Of a stretch of 64,000 nucleotides of DNA, positions 1 through 11,699 are shown in pieces. Location: assembly GCA_012931725.1 (NCBI GenBank), contig CM022946.1, positions 73,360,267 through 73,424,266 on the forward strand, given 5' to 3'. The position numbers and the translations under genes were made by a program. This DNA comes from Litsea cubeba. Lineage: Eukaryota; Streptophyta; Magnoliopsida; Laurales; Lauraceae. A model generated the notes under the pieces. That model was not told the DNA's origin and did not search any database. It was given only the letters and a program-made list of their open reading frames with translations. The first letter of the stretch is position 1. Every line of letters begins with the position of its first letter.

Positions 1-1641
1 TAGCATGACCCAGTTTTGGATTGAGTCCTCCGGCAGAGTGGAGTATCAATCGAAGGCCGTACCTTTTAGGGTACTTGCAAAGAGGCGAATTTTGAGTGCA
101 TCTTGATCCGCGATAGCTCCCGTCAAGATCTTGAAGTGGATGACGTGCTGTCTGGCTGATCCTTTCCCCGTATATGTTTGGAGAGTAGGATGCTTGAATT
201 TGGTGGGGAACGGGACCGAGTCCATCCATAAGGGATATGGTGGCTTGATCCCATGTTCTTTGAGTATATCCTCTTCTTTTGCTTTGGCGAGGATACCGTC
301 TACGTCCTTTTTGGTAAGGGCGCGTGACTCATTTTCTTCTCTATTTACCTCGTCGTCTTGATGATTCGGAGGAGGTTCATTGTTCGCCTGATTTTGGAAG
401 GCGAGGAGAAGGTTTTCCATCAGAGTTTCAATCCTCTGCTGGCCCTGTTCCAACTGCTGGATGCGGGTGATCGCATCTTCTGGAGGCGGATTGCGGGGTG
501 GTGGCTCAGAATTTGTAGCCAAGACATTCATCCTTCGTGATTCGAACGAAGAAACTGTCCTGGTGACTGAGCTGGGGCTCATTCTTTTTGAAGAGGAGCT
601 TGAGGAAGGATCACTCTGCTGTCCTTTGCTTGAAGGAGCAGGGGATTCTTCTGAATGTCTTCTTGTCCTGGAGACGCTGCGGGTCATCGGACGTCGGACA
701 TGGATTTTTGTTGCTGATTTTTTGCGCCTTCTGGTTTTTCCAACCATATGGACGGCAGCAACTTGGTTGGGTCTTTCTTTTTCGACCCATTTGGGAGAGA
801 CTTGAAGTGTGGGAGGCTGGGTCCTTTGCTTCTGTAGTCTCTTTTGTCGGTACGACGCGCGGCGGCGTATACGACGAGCAATTTGAGCTTCGGTCAGCTC
901 TGACTGGGCTTTGACAATGAAGGATGTGCTCCCTCGGGCGCAGCAGCCGAGCCTGTCTTCTTTGTAGCTGGGCAAGGATAGGATGCGAACCCTATCCTTC
1001 GCCAGTTGCAGCGAAGCTTTGAATTTGTGAAGTTCGGCCCCTGTAGAGATGAAGGGTCGAACTGCAGATTTGTAGGCCTTAGCAGGTGCTTGTGGAGGCC
1101 TTGTGATGCATGACTTGATTTTGGGCTTGTAGGAACAAGCCGGCTCATGCTGGGTTGACTTTGAAGTCGGGTTGGAGATGGGTCTCTCCTCTTTCATGTA
1201 AGCAAGAGGATAGAACTGGTTCTCCTTGAGTGGGGCCAGGAATGCTGGCTTAGTGAATGCCTGGGACCTTCTCTGTTTTGGTGAAGGTCTTGGGGACCAA
1301 GTCTTGGGGTAGACCTGGTTGTTTGTAGGTTGAGGCTTCGTGGGGCTGCCACGGGCTTCAGGCCTTCTAGTGCTCGCCTTTGGTGTCACGGTAGTGACAC
1401 GTTGAGAGGCGAGTTTCTGCTTCTTGGAGGGAGCAGCTTGTTCCTCAGGAAGTGGGAATGGTCCCAGCGTCCCAAAGACGATAGTCCGGGGAGTCGAGGT
1501 CGACCCGGAGTTCACAGAGTTGCCGAGGGAGTTAACACTTCGGCAGCTGATGGGGCGCTTGTAGGTGCGCGTGGTTTGCTTCTGTTGAAGCATGAGTTGG
1601 TGCTTGCTTTCGTCGAAAGTAATGGTTAGTGAAGCTGCCAT
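1..1641 (-). pseudogene. gag: Gag polyprotein, N-terminal part (element B)
   Basis: This encodes the N-terminal half of a Tat-type Gag, the structural protein of the retrotransposon particle. I place the start at the ATG at 1641-1639 (MAASLTITFDES), because the same ATG context recurs in elements C (36404) and D (43103); an upstream in-frame ATG near 1692 is not shared. The first ~350 residues are basic and rich in K, R, S, P and Q, with no recognised domain. The conserved part begins around 'LEQGQQRIETL' and leads into the retrotransposon gag domain ('ASTLKGTAFD'). A TGA at 48-46 replaces the Trp codon that follows FD in element A, and matching residues continue in frame to position 1. The rest is outside the window. 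Confidence 0.85.
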
Positions 1642-2381
1642 TGTTAGTTTTTCGAAAATTTCTGAAACAAGACCACATCCATTAGTAATCACAAGAATAT
1701 AATGATCATAAATGGGAAGTTCTATGGTTTCGTCTTTTCAAATTGCTCGAGGTAGATGACCCAAGCAATATGAGGAAGGCAAAATGCCATAGAGGGTACA
1801 ATTGTTCTGATCGCAGGTATGGTAAGCCCAGAATGGGCATCCCAGTGACTGCTAGAAGCAATTGTGAACTTAAATTCGACTTATCGAGAAGCAGAGCTTG
1901 CTCGAAGTAAGAAGAATATAAAGTTGGAGTTACAAATGTGCCGGTCGCAATACAGTAGACCCTGAAAGGGCGTACTAGTATCGCTAGACACAAATGTTTT
2001 GAGACCGCATCTATGAGATGAGATTCTCTGTTTTGAAAGGTCAAGATTAGATTCATCAAAGAGAGCAGATGGTATTCCAATCTGAACACGGGCTCAGCGA
2101 TTTCCGCGAGCGCCAGTGCTCAGAAAGAAATGAACCAAGATTTCTCGGATCTGAATCTAAAAATGACGAGTTTTTTTTTTTGAAAGGCCAATATCGGGTT
2201 CATCAAAGAGAGCAAAAGGCACTCCAATCTGAACAGGGGCTCAGCGATTTCCGCGAGCGCCAGTGCTCAGAAAGAAGAAGACCAAGATTTCTCCAATCTA
2301 AACCCAAAATGACGGAAGTTTTTTTTTTTGAAGATTTTTGAAGATTTTTGAAGATTTTTTTTTTTTTTTTTTAATCTTTTT

Positions 2382-2412
<31 letters not shown>

Positions 2413-3269
2413 ATTATTTTTTTTTAAGATTTTTTTTTTTGAAAATTTTTTTTATTTTTTATTTTTTATTTTAAATTTTTTATTTTTAAAAATTTTATTT
2501 TTGAAAAAAATTTATTTAAAAGACGAGAGAGTACACATAGGCCTCCTAACCCGGTCTTATGAAATCTTGATTGATAGAATTGCCCCTAGGTAAGGGTAGG
2601 ATTACTTAATGAACCCGTTTGGAGGACCCTTGCCTAGAACAGTCAAGCTGTCTCCACACTCTGGACAAGGCTTTTCTTTGAATCAACCAAGATCAAAGAA
2701 CACAGTTGGTTTAACCTTAGTGGTCTATGTCTTTTTTTTTTTTTTTATTTTTATTTTTATGAATTCATCGAAGAGAAACCATGGCCCAAAACCTTAGTCG
2801 AACAGGCTCAACATTTCTGCAAGCGCGATGAACGATAGGAACAGATCAAGGTTTCTCAATTTTGAATCGAAATTGAGAAATCTAAAATTTTTTTTTTATA
2901 TATATATATATATTTTTTAATGAACTCATCGAAGAGAAACCATGGCCCAAAACCTTAGTCGAACAGGCTCAACATTTCTGCAAGCGCGATGAACGATAGG
3001 AACGGATCAAGGTTTCTCAATTTTGAATCCAAATTGAGAAATCTGATTTTTTTTGTTTTTTTTTTTTTTGAAAAGAGAAAGAGTGGAAATAAATTCAAAG
3101 AATTAGAAATTTTCAAACAAAAAATCTCATCTCATTTTTTTTTAGATGCGGAATTCAACATAGGCCACCAATTATAAAGTAGCCAAGGAATTGAGAAAAG
3201 AAATATAAGCATAGAGCAAAATATATGATATGCAAATATTTCATTTCTGGCATCGTGTTCTCAAATAAA
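1642..3269 (-). other. Untranslated leader of element B (LTR to gag)
   Basis: About 1.6 kb lies between the primer-binding site and gag with no plausible gene. It contains two copies of a ~140-bp repeat (2035-2330), a very T-rich (A-rich on the element strand) low-complexity block at about 2325-2520, and two copies of a ~155-bp repeat (2745-3045). All are shared with elements C and D. It is probably transcribed as a 5' leader holding packaging signals, but nothing in the sequence proves that. Confidence 0.7.
2035..3045. repeat. Leader tandem repeats of element B (2 x ~140 bp and 2 x ~155 bp)
   Basis: The first pair (about 2035-2170 and 2180-2330) shares 'TTCATCAAAGAGAGCA', 'GATTTCCGCGAGCGCCAG' and 'AAAATGACG' followed by a T run. 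The second pair (about 2745-2890 and 2920-3045) shares 'CATCGAAGAGAAACCATGG', 'GCTCAACATTTCTGCAAGCG' and 'GGTTTCTCAATTTTGAATC'. The two sets resemble each other faintly (CATC-AAGAGA, GCTCA..ATTTC..C.AGCGC), suggesting an old common unit. Confidence 0.75.
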
Positions 3270-3291
3270 CGAGTCCCACCGGGTGATGCCA
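3270..3291 (-). promoter_or_regulatory. Primer-binding site of element B
   Basis: Three bases inside the LTR end, the element strand reads TGGCATCACCCGGTGGGACTCG. It begins with TGG, as expected for complementarity to a tRNA CCA end. Elements C and D have TGGCACACCCGGTGGGACTCG at the same place, so B carries a small change (ATC for AC). I do not assign the tRNA. Confidence 0.7.
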
Positions 3292-3294
3292 GCT

Positions 3295-5151
3295 TGATGG
3301 ACCGTGCTCCTGCTTGGTTCTACCGAGGTCGGCGGACGTGGGAGTCCGTTTGGTCCGACCCTTTCGTAACCGGGGGGCAGGGGCGTGCATCAACATTTCT
3401 TTTTTTTGTGGGTGTGCCAGATTTTCTATTTTACTTGGAATTGCAAGTGGTGATCCGGGGATCAACCTTCGCAAGTAAAAAGGAAATCAACTTCTTTCAA
3501 GTTTTCCATTGCACATATATTTAAGAAAAGAGACATTTTTCTTGATTTGCCGTGAAAGGCGATTTTTTTTGGCATTTATAGCCGATTTTGGCGTTTATAG
3601 CCGATTTTTGGCGTTTATAGCCGATTTTGGCGTTTATAGCCGATTTACAATCCTTATCAACAATGAAAGACAAGAATTGTGATTTTTGTCTCTTTTAAAA
3701 AAAATACAAACTACAATGAAAAGCAAGAAAAGGAGGATCTAACTTCTCAGGAGATTGTGGGGGACTCGTTTAGATTGACGGTCGCAAGCCATATGTGGGC
3801 TTCGCCATCATCCATGCAGATGAGAACAGAGGATGCTATTTGATTCGCTTGGCTTGGCTATGACCTCGGGTTTTTAGAAGACAAAGATCAAAGGAAGATC
3901 CTATGTCCAATAAAAAACCGAGTAGACGGGCTGAAAAGCCATATCTAAGCCATTAGAGGCAGGAGGAGAAGGCAAGGACCTTGGGGGGGGGGGGGGTACC
4001 CCCCAAGGGACTTTTGTCACCTTGTTGTGGTGGCCGGTGTAGAATTTCCGCAGAGTTTTCTCTCTTTTTCCTTTCTCTGGATTTCTGTCTGTGTGCTTGT
4101 GCTTTTTTCTCTGATTTTTCTGATGCTCTCTGATGTCTTTTCTTCTTGGAGAGCCCTCCTATTTATAGGCTTTTAGGTAGCCTTTTAGGTGGGTTTATGG
4201 GCTTTTATTGTCATTAAGCCACATAATGGGAGGAGTTACAAAATTGAATTGTTTATTTTGTAACTCCTTTTTCTTGGCTTCTGATTGGCCGGAGGAGATT
4301 GAGGGCATTTAATCGCCTTTAATCGCCATGATGGGAGGAGTTTCATGGGTTAAATGCCATGAATCTCTTGACTTGTAACTCCCGAATGCTTGCTTCTGAT
4401 TGGGCCGTCCAAAGAAATGGATTAATGACTGTAATAAATCTAGTCAATTAATCGCATTAAGTGGTCGCCGAGCAGCTGAAGAGTCGCGGGCCGTGCCACG
4501 TCTTTTGAGATTCTTCTGTTGATGATCATCGATGGATCTTCATGTAGATCGACATCAGATGATCATGTAATTTCAGGTGTTTGTTGCCAACAGCGGGTCG
4601 GTGCCATCTGTCCTGTCGATTTCTCGATCGGTCGGGTGGAAAGCACACTTTTTTTGGTTGACCGGGTGGCGATCAATACTGTCTTCGATACTCTTGATGA
4701 TTTACCCGTGTTTTGGACGGATGTCAGAGGACTTGGTGTCTCAAAAGCATGAATTTTGGAAAGTACCAGAGGCTGGGCCCTTCGAATCGCGAAAAAAACG
4801 GCGAAAACCGGGGTTTCCGGGGCTTTCCCGGCGACCCCGGGGTCCAAGGTCGCCGGCGACCCTGGCCCAGGGTCGCAGGGGTCTGCGACCCTGGGGGGTT
4901 TTCCCCCTTTCGTGTCCCGTTTTGCGTCCGTTTTTGCTTTTTTCTGATTCTTTTTTCTTCTGTACTTTTCCTTGACATTTTGACCATTTATTGGCCTGAT
5001 TTCTTTGTAGGAAACCTGATGAGAATCCTTGCATTTTATTTTGCAAAGTTTCCAATTTCCTGAGAAAGCCGAAGACTTTGTCGCTCAGAGTTGCGACTTC
5101 ATGTAGCTCTTTGGATCTTGAAAAGGCAAAGTGACATTTTTGGTGTCAACA
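3295..5151 (-). repeat. 5' LTR of element B (family T, internally deleted, 1,857 bp)
   Basis: On the minus strand it starts TGTTGACACC (5151) and ends GGTCCATCA (3295). It aligns end to end with the 2,600-bp LTR of A but lacks about 743 bp of U3: sequence near 'GAAGTCGCAA' joins directly to 'CTCTGAGCGACAAAGTC'. It keeps the GC-rich palindrome (4848-4861), the TATA box (TATAAAT, minus, about 4161-4167), the G-run/C-run hairpin (3979-4008) and the short 'GGCTATAAACGCC' tandem repeats (3568-3646). Confidence 0.9.
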
Positions 5152-7580
5152 AGGGCCAGCAGAGGATTGAAACTCTGGTGGAAAACCTTCTCCTCGCCTT
5201 CCAAAATCAGGCGAACAATGAACCTCCTCCGAATCATCAAGACGACGAGGTAAATAGAGAAGAAAATGAGTCACGCGCCCTTACCAAAAAGGACGTAGAC
5301 GGTATCCTCGCCAAAGCAAAAGAAGAGGATATACTCAAGGAGCATGGGATCAAGCCACCATATCCCTTATGGATGGACTCGGTCCCGTTCCCCACCAAAT
5401 TCAAGCATCCTACTCTCCAAACATATACGGGGAAAGGATTAGCCAGACAGCACGTCATCCACTTCAAGATCCTGACGGGAGCTATCGCGGATCAAGATGC
5501 ACTCAAGATCCGCCTCTTTGCAAGTACCCTAAAAGGTACGGCCTTCGATTGGTACTCCACTCTGCCAGAGGACTCAATCCAAAACTGGGCCATGCTAGAG
5601 ACACGCTTCCTGACTCACTTCAAAGGTGAAGATCATCCCGCTACTATGGCTCAGTTGTGCAGCCTAAAATAGGGGGAGAATGAATCAACATATGACTTCA
5701 TTCACAAGTGGAAAGCAATGGCATACAAATGCTCTGATGTATTGCCACAAGCGTCGCTAGTCGACATCTGCCGAAACAACATGAGAGCCAGAATCCGCTC
5801 CATGATCATCGGCAACAAATCAAAAAACCTGGGAGAACTCCTAGAAGCTTCCATGGAAGCTGAAACGGTGATTAAAGACCTCAACAGTCAGAAATCATCA
5901 AGAAAAGAGCCGACCGCCATTGCAACCTCTAAACCAAAGAAAAAAGAGGTCCTCAATGTGCAGACCAAGTCAGCTCCTCAGCCACCAAAGAAAGCTGAAA
6001 ACAAAACTGCTGGTAAGAGACCTGAACTCTCAGATGCCTTCAAAGAACGAGTAGAGAAGAAATACCCGTTTGATGAAGATGTTGATGAAATCTTCGGGGC
6101 TCTTGTGGCAAATGGCAAGCTCACCTTGCCTGAACCAAAAAGACCCGGTGATGTTAGCAAAACCAACGATCCTCGATACTGTCCATACCACCAGATGATC
6201 TCGCATCCTCTCAATCAATGCTTCGTTGTGAGAGAGAAAATAAACGAGATGTGGAAAAACGGAGTCATCACCTTTGACAAAAACTATGGGTCTGCCTCCG
6301 TCAACATGGTGACATGTGGACAAATATCAAAATCACCGAAGAAGAAGATCACTACTTCCTTCAAGGTGATAAACTCAATCCAAGCGTCCGAGCAACTGGT
6401 TCCTTACCCGACACCAGACGGACAACTGATATGGGTACATCCCGATCTCCTGGAAGATGAAAATTTGGAGGTCGTGAAAACAAAGCCAACAGCTCAACAG
6501 CGAAGGCAGGCTAGGAAACATCTCCTCAAGCTTAAACGGCAAGAGAAGACCCAGCCAAAACTAAAGGTAAAAGAAAAGGCAGAGGCTTCCTCTACCGCTT
6601 CACTGGAGGTAACAAAAACATCCCTTCCAGAGACTTCAAAGGGGGTAAGGAAATTCACTCTCAGTGATTTCATGCCACCTCAATTCAAAGAAGCCATGCA
6701 GGAGGCATCATACTCTTGCAATTCGGTAGTTGGATTCTCCATTGATGGATACGAATCCAGCGACACCGATGATGGATTCGAATCCAACTACACAGATGAG
6801 TGGGAGGAGTCCCTTGAAACATGAGAATATCTCTCCGATGAAGAATGGGTTCCTGAGTCTCATCTTATGCCAGTAATCTGGTATAACCCCCTACAGCCAC
6901 AAGGATCCTGGTCGGATGATGAAGAAGACCAAGAAGCTGTACAAGAAAATGCTGCTGACCCAGCACCTCTCATTACTCCAGTGGAAATCAACCATGTTGA
7001 GCCACAAAGAGTTGATGAAGAAGAAGATCCGGCTCCCATGCCTGATCTTGAAGAATATGCAAGGATCTTGCAGCGACTCGCTCTAAAACAAGAGCAAGAA
7101 CGCGTCAACGAGCCTCCTCGCAATCCAGAGCCTGAAGTCCCTGAAGACCACCAGGTACATCCTCCCTTAACTCCTGAAAATGGAGAAAATTGCTGGATAG
7201 ACGATCCTCTTACATCCGAGGATGAGTCTAACTCCGATCAGGCAACGTCTCCCGTCAGAGCTTCCTGTAATGTGATAATTCGGGATTATAGCTCTTCCGA
7301 AGCATCGTCTGATGAGAGCACTTACACTCCGGCGACGCCTAGCAATGTATCTTCTGGAGCCACCTCGTCTCACGTGACTTTCACTGAGATGACACCCTCT
7401 CAGGTTTCTTCTCCTGAGACTGTGACTTCAAAGTTCACACCCTTCCTGACTGAAGAATTCCCAGCCATTGATGCTTGGGATGATGAATTAGTCAACGAAG
7501 AAGAAAGGTTGCTGGATGCTGTTCAGGACTTGTTCCCGGAAAATGCTCTGCACATCCTGAGATGGCAACTCTGCTGCTGA
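5152..7580 (+). pseudogene. gag: Gag polyprotein (element A), N-terminus cut off by element B
   Basis: Encodes the Gag core plus a long acidic linker. The retrotransposon gag domain lies at about 5450-5870 ('FDWYSTLPEDSIQNW', 'FLTHFKGEDHP', 'ENESTYDFIHKW'). At about 6180-6225 a zinc-knuckle-like C-x2-H-x4-H-x4-C motif (CPYHQMISHPLNQC) is probably the nucleic-acid-binding element. After ~6700 the protein is rich in D, E, S, T and P. Damage visible by comparison with element C: TAG at 5670-5672 (CAG in C), TGA at 6822-6824 (GGA in C), and a small deletion near 7545 that shifts the frame and ends translation at 7580. The start is missing because B inserted at 5152. Confidence 0.85.
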
Positions 7581-8039
7581 TTCATCCTCAGCAAATGAAA
7601 AACGACAGCCTCTTGATCCTGAAGACAATCTTCTAAACGAAGACCCTTCTCAAGAAGCTCTCGAAGTTGGTAGAGGCACCCGCTCTGGCCGGGACTACCA
7701 CAAAAATTACAACCAATCTTCCTTTACATATGTAAATCCTTCGGGAAAAGATGTTGTAAGCGCCCCTAGTGGCAACAATGATGAACATGCAGGCCCTAAG
7801 GAGGCTTTCAAGTATGACTTGATTGAACACTTCAAGCACATACATGCACGTCTGCACATCCTAGATTTGTTGCGAATGTCTCCGCACACTCGTGATAATC
7901 TCATTTCGGAATTACAAAAGCTGAATGAGGATGTCGACAAACATGCCCCGCAAGTCCTCCAAATTGAAATGGATTACCGGGTCAAAAACTCAGAAGCCTC
8001 CTCAAAGGGAGAAAAGAAGAAAACTGAGGGATCATGCAT

Positions 8040-8520
8040 TGAATGCCTCTCGGTTAAAAAAGCAGCCAGTGCAACCATCGCCTTCACAAAGGACGACCTC
8101 CTACTTGGCGAAACCAGGCATAACCGGCCCCTATACTTCACAGGGTATATCAAGGAAATGCCTATGCACAGAGTTCAGATCGACCCAGGTTCTGCACTCA
8201 ACCTCATCTCCACATCGGCTCTTGAAGAGTTGGGCATCCCACCCAGCAAGCTGAGCCACACATCTGTATCTATCTTTGGATACGATGGGAGTACTCAAAG
8301 GCCTATCGGCAAAATCAGGTTCAAATTGCAGATCGGTGATCTTATCTCTGAGGTCACAGTGTATGCAATAAAAACCCCTTCATGCTACAACATCCTTCTC
8401 GGATGCCCTTGGATCCACGAGAATGGTGTTGTCCCTTCAACTCTACATCAATGCATCAAGTTTGTTGGCGACGAAGGCATGATACATCGAGTCTTTGTGG
8501 ACAGAATACCCTTCAAAGGT
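8040..8520 (+). other. Aspartic protease domain of A pol
   Basis: Retropepsin-like fold signature: the catalytic Asp is in 'VQIDPGSALNLIS' (GAC at 8181-8183), followed by 'SIFGYDGSTQRPIGKIRF' and the C-terminal 'CYNILLGCPWIHENG', which corresponds to the conserved ILGRPW motif. It would cleave the polyprotein inside the particle. The same domain in element C reads IDLGS. Confidence 0.85.
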
Positions 8521-9054
8521 AAAGAAGTCCACTTCGCAGACTCACAGATGTATGAAGGTGAAAAAGAAGAAGAGGAGAAGCACACAGCATCCTCTGCCGA
8601 AAATCTCCAGAAAGATAAAGGCAAAGCTCCTCAACAATCACCGGAAGAAAACAAACCATCCGGTAAATCTGAAGAGAGCATTCAAACTCCCTTCATCATC
8701 TCCCTCAAACCTTCAAAGCCTTTGGTCATCACAACTAAAGTGAAGAAGGCAAAACAAAAGCCTGGGGGCAAATTTGTTGTCTCTTTCGTGTCTATCATGC
8801 AAGACACGGACTCGGATTCAGAGCCAGAAGACGACACATCGTCAAGCCAAGCTGACACTCAGCAAGTTCAGCCTGCTCTCACTCCAATGGAGATAACTTC
8901 TGACATAGAAGATCCTACGTCAGCTTCCTTCGTTGTTCCAGCAACTTCAGCAAAGGAAAAGCCGATCTTCTTCCATAGATCGGATGCTTCTTCATCAAAC
9001 TCCATGCCTGAACCTTTCCAAAATAAAGGTATGCCTCAACTATCCTTATACAGT

Positions 9055-9260
9055 TCTGTGGCACAAGCTATTATGAAGAAAATGGGCTATGACGCTCAAA
9101 ACCCAGTCAGTTTAGGAGAAGGACGCGGTATTCTCACGCCATTGGGGCCCGTCTTGACCAAAAGCCAGCTGGAAGATTGGAGACACTACGGCTATGTAGA
9201 AAAGTCTTCACACGGGTTAGGGTATGATCCTGACACTCCCTTGAGACAGTTGACACAAAG
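9055..9260 (+). other. G-patch-like segment in A pol
   Basis: Between protease and RT lies 'AIMKKMGYDAQNPVSLGEG', then 'GRGILTPLGP' and 'HGLGYDP'. Such glycine-rich segments resemble the G-patch nucleic-acid-binding motif found after the protease in several retroelements. The match is short, so function is inferred only. It is preserved in both duplicated copies in element C. Confidence 0.5.
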
Positions 9261-9689
9261 GCTTAAAAGTCAATATACTGACCAAGCCTCAACTTCTCAA
9301 GTCCATGAAGACATCGATCTCCCTGGATATCTCTTTGATGAGTCACCTGACAAAGATCCAGGAAGCTCATCCAATTGGCACGATTTCTCCGAAAATGAAG
9401 AGGAGTTGTCCGATGGCACAGACGTGTGGACTTCTGACCCAGAAGAACCCTCATCTCCAAAAGAAGTAGCCTACTTCGACCCGGTTTCAACAGGCGATTG
9501 GGATCATCTCATAGCAAGCCTTGGGAAAATTACCGATCAAGAAGACCCGTGGAAAGGAACAAAACCTTGGTCTGGAAATGCCTTTGAAAACCCGGAAGGT
9601 TTCGTTGAGCTGGAAGCCTCCGAAAATATTGTGGAGGAACCACCTTCGAACCTTCCAACAGAAGATCCTGTTCAAGAGATAGACTTGGG

Positions 9690-10361
9690 AACACCAGATA
9701 ACCCACGTCCTGTATTCATAAGCAAGAATATAAAGGATGATGAGTTACCCGAGTATATCGCCTTTCTTCGTGAGTTCGTTGATTGCTTTGCATGGTCTTA
9801 CGCTGAAATGCCAGGGTTAGAGCCCAAAATAGCAGTTCACAAACTCAATCTTCAAGAAGACATCAAGCCTGTCAAGCAAGGCCAAAGAAGATTCCGTCCA
9901 GATGTGATGGATAAAATTGAACAAGAAGTTCAAAAACTCAAAAGCGTCGGCTTCATCCGTGAGGAACAACATCCTGAATGGTTGGCCAACATTGTCCCCG
10001 TGACAAAGAAAAATGGGCAGATCAGGGTCTGTATTGACTATAGAGACCTGAATGGCGCATGCCCTAAAGATGAATTTCCGCTCCCCATACCAGAGGTAAT
10101 GATCGATAATACCTGTGGATTCGAGCGAATGACATTCATGGATGGTTTCTCTGGCTACAATCATATAAAGATGCATCCTGAGGATGAAAAACATACATCC
10201 TTTCGGACCCCATTTGGCGTGTATTGTTACACTGTCATGCCATTTGGTCTGAAAAATGCTGGTGCCACATATCAGAGGGCTATGATGAAAATATTCCAAG
10301 ATATGCAGCACAAGACGGTTGAAAGGAGATTGACCCCATTAAAGTCAAAGCCATTCTAGAA
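9690..10361 (+). pseudogene. Reverse transcriptase fragment of A, catalytic YVDD motif deleted
   Basis: RT motifs are clear: 'GFIREEQHPEWLANIVPV', 'NGQIRVCIDYRDLN', 'MTFMDGFSGYNHIKMHPED', 'FGVYCYTVMPFGLKNAGATY'. After 'QDMQHKTVE' the sequence jumps to the equivalent of 'ELDPIKVKAILE', skipping about 180 bp that in element C encodes 'CYVDDLAVKSKRKEDHIEDL' and the thumb start. The two catalytic aspartates are lost and the frame shifts, giving a stop at 10359. This copy cannot encode an active RT. Confidence 0.9.
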
Positions 10362-11470
10362 ATGCCCTCTCCAAGAACCTTGAGAGAACTCAAAGGGCTT
10401 CATGGGAGATTCGCCTACATCAGACGGTTCATCTCCAATCTTTCGGGGAAATGCCGTCCATTCTCCCGGTTAATGAAAAAAGGTGTAAACTTTGTCTGGG
10501 ATGCTGACTGTGAAGCTACTTTCCAAGACATCAAGTCATACCTGACAAAGCCTCCAGTGTTAGCTGCTCCTACCACTGGAAAACCATTCATCTTGTACAC
10601 AAGAGCCCTTGATCACTCTTTGGGAGCTCTGCTTGCGCAAGAAAATGATCAAAGAAAAGAAGCTGCTCTATATTACCTCAGCCGCATGCTAGTAGGTGCA
10701 GAGCATCGCCACTCTCCAGTCGAAAAAGAATGCTTGCAGTGATGTTCGCCGTACAAAAGTTGCGTCACTACTTGCTTTCCAACACAGTATACCTGGTCTC
10801 GAGGGTCAACCTCTTGAAGGTCCTTGTCACAAAGGCAGGTTCTCTCAATGCTCGACTGACAAAATGGTCCATCCTTCTGTCACAATTTGATATTAGGTAT
10901 GTACCACAAAAAGCAATCAAAGGGCAAGCTCTAGCGGACTTCCTCGCAGAGCATCCATTGCCTAAAGATTCTCCGCTTAGAGATGATCTCCCAGACGAAC
11001 CAGTCTACAATGTGGAGACTTTCTCACAAAGTGCCTCCTGGGACATGTACTTTGACGGTGCAACCAGGACAAATGAAAAAAGACAGCTGATCTCGGGAGT
11101 TGGCATCCTCTTTGTTAGCCCCGACAAATACATGATTCCACACGCTTTCTCGCTACTGGAACCATGCACAAACAATGCAGCTGAATATCAAGCTCTGATC
11201 TTAGGATTGGAACTCGCCATCGAATCCGGTATCACCATGCTGGAAGTCTTTGGAGACTCTCAACTGATCGTCAACCAGATGAATCAGAAATTTGAAGTCA
11301 GGAAGCCAGATTTGTTGCCTTACTACAACAAGGCACAATCACTTCTGCAAAAGTTTGACATCTGTCACATCACCCACATTCGTAGAGGTGAAAACATACG
11401 TGCAGATGCCCTAGCTGGACTTGCCGCATCCATGGCAATCCAGGAAGGGGAAAACATGCAAATCACAGTG
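10362..11470 (+). pseudogene. Connection/RNase H and second (archaeal-like) RNase H of A
   Basis: The retroviral-type region includes 'FVWDADCEATFQDIKSYLTK', 'ILYTRALDHSLGALLAQEN', 'ALYYLSRMLVGAEHRHSPVE' and then 'LAVMFAVQKLRHYLLSNTVY'. A complete second RNase H follows: 'SWDMYFDGATRTNEKRQLIS' (first Asp), 'NNAAEYQALILGLELAIESG' (Glu), 'LEVFGDSQLIVNQMNQKF' (Asp) and 'RRGENIRADALAGLA' (last Asp). The second domain is characteristic of the Tat group. A single-base deletion near 10735 ('GAATGCTTGCAG' against 'GAATGTCTTGCAG' in C) interrupts the frame. Confidence 0.85.
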
Positions 11471-11699
11471 TGCGAAAGAAGAATCCTTCCTCCTCTTAAC
11501 ACACACCAAGCAGTTGCTGAATGCCACCAAGTGGTCAGAAGTCGGATTTCAATCCTTCAAACTTCAATCGGCGACTGGAGGGATCCGTTCATTGATTATA
11601 TTATGTTCGGAATCCTACCTGAAGATCCAAAAGAACGGGTAAGCATCCAAAGGCAAACCCCAAGCTTTCATTTGGATATTCCTTCAAAAATCCTTTACA

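Larger units (their letters stand above)
1..5151 (-). mobile_element. Element B: family-T Ty3/gypsy (Tat-type) retrotransposon, 5' part, nested in element A
   Basis: Reading on the minus strand, the element has a 5' LTR (5151 down to 3295), a primer-binding site, a long T-rich leader with repeats, and a gag that runs off the left edge. At 5151/5152 the LTR end (GGTGTCAACA on the plus strand) directly abuts the middle of a gag gene read in the opposite direction. B is therefore inferred to have inserted into the gag of element A. The expected 5-bp target duplication is AGGGC (5152-5156); its partner lies outside the window. Confidence 0.85.

Noticed and set aside
4563..5063. Overlapping 80-130-codon frames on both strands of the LTRs (also at 20806-21181 and 39412-39775)
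   Set aside because: They span the GC-rich island of U3, differ between LTR copies, and show no domain.
5237..5467. Repeated 76-codon frame 'MKWMTCCLA...' opposite gag (also at 131, 34887 and 41594)
   Set aside because: It recurs only because gag is conserved; it is the antisense of the gag domain with no independent evidence.
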